A stretch of 54,328 nucleotides of DNA from Pseudomonas sp. NFR16 (GTDB taxonomy: Bacteria > Pseudomonadota > Gammaproteobacteria > Pseudomonadales > Pseudomonadaceae), in assembly GCF_900108875.1 (NCBI RefSeq), contig NZ_FNYJ01000006.1, positions 421,425 to 475,752 on the forward strand, read 5' to 3'. The translations under genes and the position numbers were made by a program. This document shows, piece by piece, positions 25,523 through 34,363 of the stretch (positions are counted from its first letter, which is position 1; each line of letters starts with the position of its first letter). Under the pieces are notes generated by a model. It ran no database searches, was not told the DNA's origin, and was given only the letters and a program-made list of their open reading frames with translations.

Positions 25523-28126
25523 TCAGCCCTTGAGGCCAACGCGCCGGCGCATCTCGGAAGTGATGGTTTGCTGCACCTGATCCAGGCCTGCCCACGGATC
25601 GGTGTCGAGCTCGCCCAGCCGCTCATGGATGTTGTGGATGTTCCAGACGTTCGCGCCTTTGATCTCCAGCAGTTCTTCCCGAAAGATCGGCACCGACACC
25701 GGCAGACCCTCGCGGGTGCGCGGCGAGTACGCGCAGATGGTGGTTGCGCCCAGCCCGTTGCGCAGGTAGTCGATGAAGATGCGGCCCACGCGGTTCTTCG
25801 GTCCGGACACCGCAGAGAACCGATCGGGCAGCAGCTTGGCGATGTGTTTGACGATGGCATGGCTGAACGTCTTCACCGCGTCCCAGTCGTCCTTGGGCGT
25901 CAGCGGCACGACCAAGTGAATGCCTTTGCCGCCGCTGGTCTTGAGGAAGCATTCCAGGCCCAGTTCGTCCAGCACGGCGAGCGTGAGCTGGGTCGCTTCC
26001 ACCATGCTTTTCCATGGCAGCACCGGATCCGGGTCCAGATCCAGCACGAAGCGGTCGGGACGTTGCAGATCGCCTGCGACGGCGTTCCAGGTGTGCAGTT
26101 CAATGGTGCTCATCTGCACCGCACCGATCAGCGCTTCGAGCGTGTTCAGCAGCATCACCGGATGGCCCGTGTATGCTTTCCCCATGGTCTCGACCCCCGG
26201 AATCGCCAGGCGATCGGCGTTCTTCTGGAAGAACAGCTCGCCGGTGATGCCTTCCGGCGCCCGGACCAGCGCGACTGGCCGCTGGGCCAGTTGCGGCATC
26301 AACCAGTCGCGAATGCCAATGTAATAATCAGCGAGATCGCGCTTGGTGGCGCCGCTGGTGGGATCGATGACCCGCTCGGGATGGGTCAGCCTGATCTTTC
26401 CGGAGGTGGCCGGTGCTTCGACGGGAGGCGCGGGTTCGGCCATGCGAGGCTTGGCGGCCTTGCCCTTGGCGGCCTTGCCTTCAGTGACCGGAGCAGGGCG
26501 CTCTTCTGTAATCGACCGCGCAGGCTTGTCGGTGCGCAGGCCGTGAAACACGGCGTGTCTGACGGACCCTTCCTTGGTGATCTCGGCAAAGGCCACTTCT
26601 GCGAGTAATTGCGGCTTGAGCCAGTGTGCCCCTTTGGCTTCAAAACCCGTTGGCGGATTGACCACCGCCGCCTGAGGAATCTCCAGCGGCAGCAACTGCT
26701 GGTAGAGGGTGTTGAGCGTGTCCTCGTTGAAGCCGGTGCCGACCTTTCCGGCGTAGCGCAATTCGCCGCTGTCGGCGTCGTGCAGACCCAGCATGAGGGC
26801 GCCGAACTTGCTGCGCGCGCCCTTGGGGTCGGTGTAACCCACCACGACAAATTCCTGCCGCCGTTTGCACTTGAGCTTGATCCAGTCGTTGCTGCGACGC
26901 GAAACGTAGGGGCTGCCGACACGCTTGCCGATCAGCCCTTCCATTTTCATCTGGCAGGCGCTGTTGAGCAGCGCGTCCGGTGCCTCCCCAAAATCTTCGG
27001 AAAACCTGAGGACCCCATCCTCGCTGCGCTCCAGCACCTTCGCCAGCGCCGCACGACGCTGTTCCAATGGCACCTCACGCAGGTCCATGCCGTTGAGGTA
27101 CGGCAGGTCAAACAGGTAATACACGATGTTGCCACTGCGCCCGGCTTCAAAGGCGTTCTGCAACGCCTGGAAATCCGGCACGCCCTCATCGTTGGCGACG
27201 ACCATTTCGCCGTCCAGCCACCCAGATTCCAGCCCGAGGCTGGCAATGGCCTCGGCCTGGCGGGGCAATTTGTGGGTCCAGTCATGGCCGTTACGGGTAA
27301 ACAGTTGCACCTTGCCGCTGTCCACTCGCGCCATCACCCGGTAGCCGTCGAACTTGATTTCGTAACGCCATTCGCCTTCCGGTGCCGACTCAACCAAGGT
27401 CGCCAGCTCTGGCTTGATGCTGTCGGGAAGCGCAGCCGCGCGCGCTTCGGACAACACCGTGTCGGCTTTCTTCTTGCGTGCGGCGGGCACCTTGGTCACC
27501 GGCTTGGGATCGGCCGCTTTGGCCCCACGTTTGCGGGGCACAAGGGTGCGCTCGCTGAGCACGCTGTCCGGCAGCGCTTTGACGATATCGAACTCCGATT
27601 CAGGGCGTGAGAACTCGTCCTGATGTTTGATCAGGAACCATTGTTCCTGCTTGCCCGGAATGTGCGTCTTGACCAGATTCCAGACGCCGCTGAGTTTTTC
27701 GCCCTGCAATTCGAACTTCAAGCGGCCCTTGGCATACGCTTCTGCCGGGTCGGACAACGGTTTCCAGATGCCCCGGTCCCAGACGATCACATCGCCTGCG
27801 CCATAGTGGCCTTCAGGAATGCTGCCCTCGAACGTGGCGTAGTCGATCGGATGGTCTTCCACGTGAACCGCCAGGCGCTTGGCCTTGGGGTCCAGCGACG
27901 GCCCTTTAGGAACGGCCCAGCTTTTGAGCGTGCCGTCGAGCTCCAGTCGGAAGTCATAGTGCAGCCGGGTGGCGTCGTGTTTCTGAATGCAGAATTGCAG
28001 CGCATGCGCATCGCCGCTCTTTTTCGACGCGCGCTTGCGGGCACTTTTTTGACGTGGCTCACCGGAAGGTTCCGGCGTGGCATCGAAATCCCGTTTGCGG
28101 TTGTATTCCTGAAGTGCGTCACTCAT
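25523..28126 (-). CDS. ligD: DNA ligase D (phosphoesterase-ligase-polymerase)
   Basis: An 867-residue bacterial end-joining enzyme that with Ku repairs double-strand breaks. Residues 40-170 are the 3'-phosphoesterase (FCIQKHDATRLHYDFRLELD with catalytic His). Residues 235-530 are the ATP-dependent ligase, with nucleophile K258 in YEIKFDGYR. Residues 575-867 are the primase-like polymerase, with metal-binding Asp pair D696 and D698 in VLDLDPDP. This is the Pseudomonas domain order. A Lys/Ala/Pro-rich linker joins the last two. No ku gene is within the window. It lies back to back with stress genes, fitting stationary-phase expression. Confidence 0.95.
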   Translation of the reverse strand: MSDALQEYNRKRDFDATPEPSGEPRQKSARKRASKKSGDAHALQFCIQKHDATRLHYDFRLELDGTLKSWAVPKGPSLDPKAKRLAVHVEDHPIDYATFEGSIPEGHYGAGDVIVWDRGIWKPLSDPAEAYAKGRLKFELQGEKLSGVWNLVKTHIPGKQEQWFLIKHQDEFSRPESEFDIVKALPDSVLSERTLVPRKRGAKAADPKPVTKVPAARKKKADTVLSEARAAALPDSIKPELATLVESAPEGEWRYEIKFDGYRVMARVDSGKVQLFTRNGHDWTHKLPRQAEAIASLGLESGWLDGEMVVANDEGVPDFQALQNAFEAGRSGNIVYYLFDLPYLNGMDLREVPLEQRRAALAKVLERSEDGVLRFSEDFGEAPDALLNSACQMKMEGLIGKRVGSPYVSRRSNDWIKLKCKRRQEFVVVGYTDPKGARSKFGALMLGLHDADSGELRYAGKVGTGFNEDTLNTLYQQLLPLEIPQAAVVNPPTGFEAKGAHWLKPQLLAEVAFAEITKEGSVRHAVFHGLRTDKPARSITEERPAPVTEGKAAKGKAAKPRMAEPAPPVEAPATSGKIRLTHPERVIDPTSGATKRDLADYYIGIRDWLMPQLAQRPVALVRAPEGITGELFFQKNADRLAIPGVETMGKAYTGHPVMLLNTLEALIGAVQMSTIELHTWNAVAGDLQRPDRFVLDLDPDPVLPWKSMVEATQLTLAVLDELGLECFLKTSGGKGIHLVVPLTPKDDWDAVKTFSHAIVKHIAKLLPDRFSAVSGPKNRVGRIFIDYLRNGLGATTICAYSPRTREGLPVSVPIFREELLEIKGANVWNIHNIHERLGELDTDPWAGLDQVQQTITSEMRRRVGLKG

Positions 28127-28457
28127 GTCTCAACCCTTCGCCCGAACAAATGTTCAACTGCAGTACTCATGAGCGCGCCGTTGTCCGGCAGTTCCGACAG
28201 ACAGATCGAAGGTGTGCGGCCTGACAAGCATATTCAAGCGCCTGCATGAAGCGCAAAAGGAATTCCGACTAAGCGGTGTATGAATCGTTCGCTGCTCATT
28301 ATCGAGCGGTCGTCGAAAAGTTGGACTTACGCCTTTCGTCGGCCTGGTTGTAAATGGCGAGAACAGACGAAGCCAGGCGTCAGTCGAGTTATTTAGCAGG
28401 CCGTAGTGTTCGCCCGCGCTCAACTAACCACCAACGTCACATGACGAGGAATCGACC
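28127..28457. other. Divergent promoter region, ligD / DUF892 gene
   Basis: This 331-base gap must hold promoters for both directions. I see a GAGGAA ribosome site at its right end, but no convincing -35/-10 pair, palindrome or small gene. RpoS control is plausible from the gene content but not shown. Confidence 0.5.
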
Positions 28458-28958
28458 ATGGCTAGAACAACCGTTGACGATCTGTTTATTCATGAACTGT
28501 CGGATGTCTACAGTGCAGAAAAACAAATCACCAAGGCATTGCCACGCCTGGCTCGGGCGTCGACCAATCCCATGCTTGCAGAGGCGTTCACCTCGCATCT
28601 GGAAGAAACGCAGGGCCAGATCGAACGCATCGATCAATTGGTCGAGCAGGCAGGGCTGAAACTCAAGCGCATGAAGTGCGTGGCAATGGAAGGGCTGGTC
28701 GAGGAAAGCAAGGAACTGCTCGAGGAAATCGAAAAGGGCGAAGTGCTGGATGCCGCTCTGATCGGTGCCTGCCAGAAGGTCGAGCATTACGAGATTGCCA
28801 GTTACGGCACATTGATCGCCATGGCTAAACACTTGGGCATGACCGAGGCGGCTGACTTGCTGGCGCAGACACTGGCCGAGGAAAAAGCCGCTGACGAGAA
28901 GTTGTCGGCGATTGCCGAGCAAGGTGGTAATCAGGCGGCGACCCTGGCCAAGAAATAA
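28458..28958 (+). CDS. Ferritin-like DUF892 (YciE-type) stress protein
   Basis: A 166-residue four-helix-bundle protein of the ferritin-like DUF892 family. Metal-site residues are visible in FIHELSDVYSAEKQITKALP, HLEETQGQIERID and KVEHYEIASYGTL. YciE-type proteins are induced in stationary phase and stress, and sit near catalases in many genomes, as here. Exact chemistry is unknown. GAGGAATCGACC precedes the ATG at 28458. Confidence 0.88.
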   Translation: MARTTVDDLFIHELSDVYSAEKQITKALPRLARASTNPMLAEAFTSHLEETQGQIERIDQLVEQAGLKLKRMKCVAMEGLVEESKELLEEIEKGEVLDAALIGACQKVEHYEIASYGTLIAMAKHLGMTEAADLLAQTLAEEKAADEKLSAIAEQGGNQAATLAKK

Positions 28959-29281
28959 AGACGCGCTTGCGGAATTCCGAGTGGACTGCTCCCGGCGAAT
29001 CGGTTGCTGTTGATTGATTGTACGTTTGCGGCCCGTGAAGCACTCGATTGAGTTAGAGCGTCGGCCTATTACCATTGGTCGGTATTTAACTCGGCGTATT
29101 CAACTTTCTCAACCTGTCCGTCGGTCGTCACGTTAGAGGGTTGGCTGAATTGCGACAGTGGCTGACCCTCTGATGATATGAGCGTTGCTCTTAACCTCTT
29201 TTAAATGTCCGCGATAGTTGTACGCGTTGTTATCGCCTGAAAACGAGTTGAACCCGATCTTAGCCTAAGAAGGAATGAACC
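28959..29281 (+). other. Intergenic region upstream of manganese catalase
   Basis: This 323-base gap contains an imperfect inverted repeat (GAGGGTTGGC / GCTGACCCTC, about 29133-29167) and an AT-richer stretch just before the catalase, likely its promoter. AAGGAATGAACC gives the ribosome site. I found no gene. Confidence 0.4.
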
Positions 29282-30184
29282 ATGTTTCTGCATAACAAAA
29301 GACTGCAATACACCGTCCGTGTCGCCGAACCTAACCCTGGCCTGGCCAACTTGCTCCTCGAGCAATTTGGTGGCGCGCAGGGCGAACTTGCCGCCGCCAC
29401 TCGCTACTTCACCCAGGCGTTGGCAGAGGAGGATCCAGGCCGCAAGGATCTTCTGCTGGACATCGCGACAGAAGAGTTGAGCCACCTGGAAATCATTGGC
29501 TCGATTATCGTCATGCTCAACAAGGGCGCCAAAGGCAAGATGGCCGAAGGCGTTCAGGCAGAGGGCGAGCTCTATCGCGACCTCAACGGCGCAGGCAATG
29601 ACTCGCACATCACCAGTCTGCTTTACGGCGGTGGTGCGCCACTGGTGAACTCGGCCGGGGTCCCCTGGACGGCTGCGTACATTGACACCATCGGTGAGCC
29701 AACGGCGGATTTCCGCTCGAACATCGCCGCCGAAGCGCGGGCGAAGATCGTGTACGAGCGCTTGATAAACGTCACTACTGACCCTGGCATCAAGGACGCG
29801 CTGGGCTTCCTGATGACCCGTGAAATTGCTCACCAGTTGTCGTTCGAGAAGGCGCTGCATTCCATTCAGCCCAACTTCCCGCAGGGCAAGCTGCCGGGAA
29901 TGCCGGAGTTCAGCCGCACCTACTTCAGCATGTCGAACGGCGAGCCGAACGTTCGCGGTCCATGGAACAGCGATGCCGAGTTCGAGTACGTCGAGAACCC
30001 GCATCCGGCGGTGGACGGCGGCGACGGCACCGCTTCGGTGGACTTGAGCGAGGACGAGTCGGTCACGCTGACCATGATGAAAGAGCGCACCAAATCCGAT
30101 CTGGACGCCGATCCGGTCACCGGTGCCGATCTGGGCTCAGGCTATGGCCAGGGCGCCGACTCGCAGAACGACCCGGTCTTGTAA
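29282..30184 (+). CDS. Manganese catalase
   Basis: A 300-residue non-haem catalase that dismutates hydrogen peroxide at a dimanganese centre. The ligands expected from characterised enzymes are present: E35 (GAQGELAAATRYF), E65 and H68 (TEELSHLEI), E151 (EARAKIVYERL) and H184 (REIAHQLSFEKA). The Gly/Asp-rich C-terminal tail after residue 240 is typical of Pseudomonas members. It is followed by a strong terminator. With the DUF892 protein and LigD it forms a stress or desiccation-survival group. Confidence 0.93.
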   Translation: MFLHNKRLQYTVRVAEPNPGLANLLLEQFGGAQGELAAATRYFTQALAEEDPGRKDLLLDIATEELSHLEIIGSIIVMLNKGAKGKMAEGVQAEGELYRDLNGAGNDSHITSLLYGGGAPLVNSAGVPWTAAYIDTIGEPTADFRSNIAAEARAKIVYERLINVTTDPGIKDALGFLMTREIAHQLSFEKALHSIQPNFPQGKLPGMPEFSRTYFSMSNGEPNVRGPWNSDAEFEYVENPHPAVDGGDGTASVDLSEDESVTLTMMKERTKSDLDADPVTGADLGSGYGQGADSQNDPVL

Positions 30185-30193
30185 GTATGCGTG

Positions 30194-30221
30194 GGCCGCA
30201 GCGTGATGCTGCGGCCTTTTT
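30194..30221 (+). terminator. Rho-independent terminator of the catalase gene
   Basis: GGCCGCAGC (30194-30202), loop GTGAT, GCTGCGGCC (30208-30216), then TTTTT. A perfect 9-base stem with T-tract, 10 bases after the catalase stop. Confidence 0.93.
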
Positions 30222-30248
30222 CATTTCCTGATAGCGAGGATTCGACCC

Positions 30249-30422
30249 ATGGCACCCAGCGCCCGAAGCAGCCAAAACCTGGTACCACGGACCGATGACC
30301 GAGTGGCCGATGAGTTCGATCGCAGTGCCCGCAGCTTCGAGTCTCAGGCCACGGCCCTGACTCGTGGTCTGCACACCGCGTTATTCATTCAGAAATTCAA
30401 GAAGGGTCAGCTGCGTTCATAG
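30249..30422 (+). CDS. Small hypothetical protein downstream of catalase
   Basis: A 57-residue basic, soluble protein starting MAPSARSSQNLVPRTDD. GAGGA is well placed before the ATG, and the ORF lies exactly between two strong terminators, so it may be expressed by read-through or from its own promoter in the 26-base gap. I do not recognise a family. The second half (FESQATALTRGLHTALFIQK) could form an amphipathic helix. Confidence 0.55.
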   Translation: MAPSARSSQNLVPRTDDRVADEFDRSARSFESQATALTRGLHTALFIQKFKKGQLRS

Positions 30423-30438
30423 CAGTGCGTGCGTATTG

Positions 30439-30466
30439 GCCCGCGTCATGCGCGGGCTTTTTTTTT
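30439..30466 (+). terminator. Rho-independent terminator
   Basis: GCCCGCG (30439-30445), loop TCATG, CGCGGGC (30451-30457), followed by nine T. It ends the transcript of the 57-residue ORF and faces the stop of the convergent gene at 30492. Confidence 0.93.
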
Positions 30467-30491
30467 GGCCGAAATTCGCCTTGTCGCCCGA

Positions 30492-30818
30492 TCAGTTCGC
30501 TTCGCCGGGGAGCGCCTGATACCAGGCGCTGTAGGGCGTGTTGTCGACCTTGAAACGGTTGAAATCCGGGGCACCGTCTTGCCACCACACCGGGCCGCGT
30601 TCGCCGAGCGCGATCTTCGCGGCATTGACCTGAGCCCGGGCTGCCTTGAGTGCCGCGTCGTCCTGCGCACGTTTCGCGGTCTTCACTGCCTGCCGGGCGA
30701 CCATCAGCTCATGGACTCGCTGCTGTCGGTCATCGGCGGAGAGGGAGGGATTGGAACAACGCCAGAGGCGGCCACTGACCACGAAGTAGCGGCCGTCCGG
30801 CGTAGTTGGGTATTTCAC
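30492..30818 (-). CDS. Small conserved protein, unknown function
   Basis: A 108-residue soluble protein starting MKYPTTPDGRYFVVSGRLWR, with a charged helix in the middle (AVKTAKRAQDDAALKAARAQ) and the end RGPVWWQDGAPDFNRF. Similar Pseudomonas proteins are, as far as I recall, labelled biopolymer transporter Tol in databases, but nothing here looks like a Tol transport component. It is 14 bases after the methyltransferase gene and is the last gene of that minus-strand unit. Confidence 0.7.
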   Translation of the reverse strand: MKYPTTPDGRYFVVSGRLWRCSNPSLSADDRQQRVHELMVARQAVKTAKRAQDDAALKAARAQVNAAKIALGERGPVWWQDGAPDFNRFKVDNTPYSAWYQALPGEAN

Positions 30819-30832
30819 CGGCTCGCCTTGTG

Positions 30833-31834
30833 TCAGCGCCGTTTGGTCACGGTCAAGACCACGGCGGCAATTCGCTCGGCCTTGCGGTAGGTCTCGGTGT
30901 CGAGTTCTTCGCCAAAAACGTCAGGGTCCATCTCGCGGTATGACCATGCCAGATCCGCCCGATCAATGAGAGGACGCGCCTGTTGCAGAAACAGGTCGAC
31001 GCCCTCGACGCTTGGCGCGCCGGTGTACAGCACCAGACTGCCGCCGGGCGTCAGCCGTTCGATTGCCTGCGTTATGATGCGCACCGACAGCTCCGAGCCC
31101 AGGTGCTCGCCGCCGTGTCGATAGGCGCGCTGCTGGGTGTCTTGCATGTACGGCGGGTTGGCCACGATCAAGTCGAACTCGCCCGTAGTGCCTGCCAGGA
31201 TGTCGCTGTGATAGGCCGATACGTTATCGGTGCCTGCCAGCGAAGCGTTCACGGCGGTGAAACGCAGCGCCGTCGGGTTGATGTCCACCGCAAGCACTTG
31301 GGCATCGCGACGCGCCCTGGCAATGAGGATTGCACCGACACCGCTGCCGCAACCGATGTCCACGGCAGTACGGATCGGGTGGGTCGAGGTGCGCAGATGC
31401 TCTTCAATTGCCTGGGCAAAGCGATAGGTATCCGGCCCGAAAAACACCGAATCATGGGCGACGGTGGGGAAACTGGAGTGCACGAACAGCAGACCGTCCA
31501 GACTCGACCAGCGCACGTCGCTGGTCCACATGCCGGCGTGCGCGCGCAGGACGCCGCTGGCGAGGAGCGGCTGAATGCGTTCGTCAGGCAGAAGGCCGTT
31601 TTCGAATGAACGACTCCAGCCAAAAATATCCCGCAGGCTACGCGCCGTGCGATTTTCCTCACGCTGATTGACGCGCTCATGGGTCAGAGGCGTGACGGTC
31701 ACGAATGTATAGTTTTCAGCCTGCAGGTACTGACCCAACTGGAGCAGCGCCAGATCGTGGGTTTCGTTCAAACGCTCTGCGTTCACGACCTCGGCGGTGT
31801 CCGGGTTCGGTTCGAGGGTGTAGGTCTGATTCAT
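30833..31834 (-). CDS. Class I SAM-dependent methyltransferase
   Basis: A 333-residue protein. After an N-terminal domain of about 150 residues comes a Rossmann methyltransferase domain with DIGCGSGVGAILIA (residues 159-172) for SAM binding, VLAVDINPTALRF for the second strand, and NPPY (226-229). NPPY is the signature of N-methyltransferases acting on exocyclic amino groups or glutamine, as in RlmG and PrmC. The layout of an N-terminal domain followed by an NPPY methyltransferase resembles RsmC/RlmG. Its ATG overlaps the stop of the diiron-protein gene by 4 bases, so they are co-translated. A small-molecule substrate is also possible. Confidence 0.8.
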   Translation of the reverse strand: MNQTYTLEPNPDTAEVVNAERLNETHDLALLQLGQYLQAENYTFVTVTPLTHERVNQREENRTARSLRDIFGWSRSFENGLLPDERIQPLLASGVLRAHAGMWTSDVRWSSLDGLLFVHSSFPTVAHDSVFFGPDTYRFAQAIEEHLRTSTHPIRTAVDIGCGSGVGAILIARARRDAQVLAVDINPTALRFTAVNASLAGTDNVSAYHSDILAGTTGEFDLIVANPPYMQDTQQRAYRHGGEHLGSELSVRIITQAIERLTPGGSLVLYTGAPSVEGVDLFLQQARPLIDRADLAWSYREMDPDVFGEELDTETYRKAERIAAVVLTVTKRR

Positions 31835-33207
31835 CGTGTCAGGCTTCCATGGGAAAGTTGCTGGGCAAAGGTTCGGGTCGCCGCCAGCCCGTCGGGCGTG
31901 GGGTGCGAATCGGGAGCGATCAGCGCAATCAGCTTTTCCATAGGCTGCACGGTGGCCACCTCAGGCTTGATGTCGGGGACAACGGCGGGGGTTGCCGCCA
32001 TGGCTTTGCGGCGGAAGCGCGTACGGAACGGGTTGGCCTTGCGCGCCGGGTCGCCGGCCTGCCACTCGCCTGCGATCCAGTCCCGCAGCAGCTGCATCTC
32101 ATAGCCGTTGAACACGCCGAACATCACCGAGCCGGGACCGTCGATCAATTGCCAGAAACGGCTGTCCTGCGGATCCTGGTTACGCTTGATCCAGCCGCGA
32201 TTTTCCAGCGCGGTCAGAAACTCCCGGCTCTGGCCGGGTGTGGCGAGCCACTCGTTCACTGTGCGACCTTCCAGTCGGCAGTAATCGGAGTGCATGTGCT
32301 GGCCGAAGGTGCTTTTGGCTTCGAGCATGGCAACCACTTCCTGTTCCAGGTCGAACGCCTCGATCACATCGCCCGAGCCCTTGCCCAGGTCGTTGAGCAG
32401 ATAACCGGCGCGCAGCCGCTCCAGGAATGTCGAACGGCTTTCGTCAGTGGGCAACAGGTCCAGCACCGCTTGCACAGCCTTGTGCGCATGACCGGTGCTG
32501 GCATTGTCGATGGTGACGTGCAGGGTGAAATAGTACGGATCGATGCCCAGCTCGCTCAGCTCGAACGAGGTAATCAGCAAATGCAACGGCAGTTGTTCAT
32601 AGCCCAGGTTGTAACCGATCACCTCAGGCAGAAATTCGTCCGACAACTGACCCAGCGCCAACTGGATCGTGCCCTGCAGATACAGCTCATCGGCCAGCGT
32701 CGCGTCGGCAGCGCAATCATTCTCGATGAGCAGATTGCGGTAGAGCAGCACGTGGTTCATCGCTGGGTCGCCGTCGCCCAGTTCTTCGAGGTAGGTGCGA
32801 ATCAGGCCATGATAACGCCAGTCGTCGGCGTGCTTCACAGTGCCATACAGCCACGCCCCATCTACCAGTTTGCTCGGCGCAACGTGCTGCAGGAAGTACA
32901 GCGCATGGGCCTTGTTGGTGAAGAATGAGCGACCCTTGCCCGCACGCCGGTCATCCAGATATTGCCCGTAGCGTTCGGCCACGGAACGACTGTTCTCGCT
33001 GACCCAGTCGGGCAGGGCGTCGAGGTCGTCGGGCAGGTTGCACGGCAAACCTTTGGCCTGATCGAGCTGCTGATTAAGAAATCCACGCACAGCGTCCTGA
33101 CTGACTTCAGCAGGCGTGCGCAGAAGGCTGGTGTAGAGCGAATGGACCGACGCCTGCGGCGCCTGTGCGGTGGCAGAGCGCTCGGAGAGGAGCTGTAACG
33201 ATGTCAT
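31831..33207 (-). CDS. Heme-oxygenase-like iron-containing redox enzyme
   Basis: A 458-residue protein of the iron-containing redox enzyme family, with the heme-oxygenase-like helical fold. Candidate diiron ligands are E141, H152, E216 (SFELSELGID), H230 and D234 (TLHVTIDN) and H240; the H-x3-D-x5-H pattern is typical of heme-oxygenase-like diiron oxidases. Such enzymes do oxygen-dependent N-oxidation, desaturation or C-C cleavage. It has extra domains at both ends compared with single-domain members (about 250 residues). It is translationally coupled to the methyltransferase and 169 bases downstream of the solute-binding-protein gene. Reaction unknown. Confidence 0.75.
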   Translation of the reverse strand: MTSLQLLSERSATAQAPQASVHSLYTSLLRTPAEVSQDAVRGFLNQQLDQAKGLPCNLPDDLDALPDWVSENSRSVAERYGQYLDDRRAGKGRSFFTNKAHALYFLQHVAPSKLVDGAWLYGTVKHADDWRYHGLIRTYLEELGDGDPAMNHVLLYRNLLIENDCAADATLADELYLQGTIQLALGQLSDEFLPEVIGYNLGYEQLPLHLLITSFELSELGIDPYYFTLHVTIDNASTGHAHKAVQAVLDLLPTDESRSTFLERLRAGYLLNDLGKGSGDVIEAFDLEQEVVAMLEAKSTFGQHMHSDYCRLEGRTVNEWLATPGQSREFLTALENRGWIKRNQDPQDSRFWQLIDGPGSVMFGVFNGYEMQLLRDWIAGEWQAGDPARKANPFRTRFRRKAMAATPAVVPDIKPEVATVQPMEKLIALIAPDSHPTPDGLAATRTFAQQLSHGSLTR

Positions 33208-33376
33208 GGGTGACCTGCTGACTTTTCTTGATATGTACGTCAGAGACAGGTCAGTTGCGATAATTCAAAAGAGTTTGAAAGAGGTCGATGACCGACACGC
33301 CGGACCGACAGCGACCTCCTGCCGCGCGACCAGCGTACGCGACGCTTGTCATGGGCAGGATCGCTGGACGAACGGG

Positions 33377-34363
33377 TTATTTCTGCAGGTCGGTCGGCAA
33401 GTAAGACTTGTCCATGATCGCAGCCCAGTCGACGTTCCCTTGCAGTTCGCCATTGAGGCGCAGGGCGTCGGCCATGCGTTCCAGTTCGGTGAGGTTGAAA
33501 TCGCCCTCGCTCCACATGTGCGGGGCAATCATGTTGTCCACTGCTTCTTTGGCAATGACCGGCTCGAGCTTGAAACTCTTGGCCAGAATGTCGGCGGCCT
33601 GCTGTGGATTGCCGTAGATCGCCTGGACGCCCATTCGCCGGCCTTCGATGATCGCCTTGAGCTTGTCGGGATGGGCTTTGGCAAACTCCCGGGTGGTGAT
33701 GCCGACCGAGGTGGTCATCGGCGGCAGCAGGTCGCTGGATTTATAGAGCGTGTCGTACTGGTTCTTGCGAATGATCGACAGGGGCTCGATCAGCACCGCT
33801 GCGTCCACGGCTTTCTGATCCAGCAACGTGAGGCCGTTGACGTAACCGCCGGACGCAACGCGGGTGACACTGCCGGCGTCGACGTTCTTGGCTTTGAGTG
33901 ACATCAGCAGGAGCATTTCCGACACGCCTTTGGGCGAGGTGATTGCGACCTTCTTGCCCGCCAGCTGGGTGATGTCCTTGATCGGTGAGCCCTTGACGGT
34001 GACCACCGAAGATTCGGCAACGGAGCGCGTGCCAATGTTGACGATCACCAGGTCCAGCCCCTGACGCTGAGCGGCGAGCGCGGCTGCCACTGCCACTTCA
34101 CCATAAGGCGTGTCGCTCGCCAGGATATTGCGCACGGTGGTGCCGCCACCGCCTGACCCCAGAATGCCAGTGATGTCGATACCGGCTTTCTTGAACAGGC
34201 CGTTTTCCATCGCCACCGCGTACGGCAGTCCGTACAGACTGGTGCCCCACTGCGTCACCGATATTTCATCGGCGCGTGCGAATGACGCCACCAGCGATAA
34301 CGCTGCCAGGCCGAGGGCGGCAAATGTTCTGGTTGAGCGAAAACGGGACTGCTGTGCGGTCAT
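33377..34363 (-). CDS. ABC transporter substrate-binding protein (NMT1/THI5-like)
   Basis: A 328-residue periplasmic binding protein with a Sec signal peptide ending near SFARA. The family, which includes SsuA, TauA and ThiY, binds sulfonates, nitrate, pyrimidines or related compounds. ISVTQWGTSLYGLPYAVAME opens the mature part, then GLFKKAGIDITGI and GSGGGGTTVRNILA form the ligand-cleft region. The start at 34363 follows TAGGAG. It is divergent from the ATPase/permease genes starting at 34968 and is the obvious partner for them, because no other binding protein of this class is near. The ligand is unknown. Confidence 0.85.
   Translation of the reverse strand: MTAQQSRFRSTRTFAALGLAALSLVASFARADEISVTQWGTSLYGLPYAVAMENGLFKKAGIDITGILGSGGGGTTVRNILASDTPYGEVAVAAALAAQRQGLDLVIVNIGTRSVAESSVVTVKGSPIKDITQLAGKKVAITSPKGVSEMLLLMSLKAKNVDAGSVTRVASGGYVNGLTLLDQKAVDAAVLIEPLSIIRKNQYDTLYKSSDLLPPMTTSVGITTREFAKAHPDKLKAIIEGRRMGVQAIYGNPQQAADILAKSFKLEPVIAKEAVDNMIAPHMWSEGDFNLTELERMADALRLNGELQGNVDWAAIMDKSYLPTDLQK

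Noticed and set aside
26609..27610. 333-codon open frame antisense to ligD
   Set aside because: The opposite strand encodes LigD with intact catalytic motifs; the antisense product has no recognisable features.
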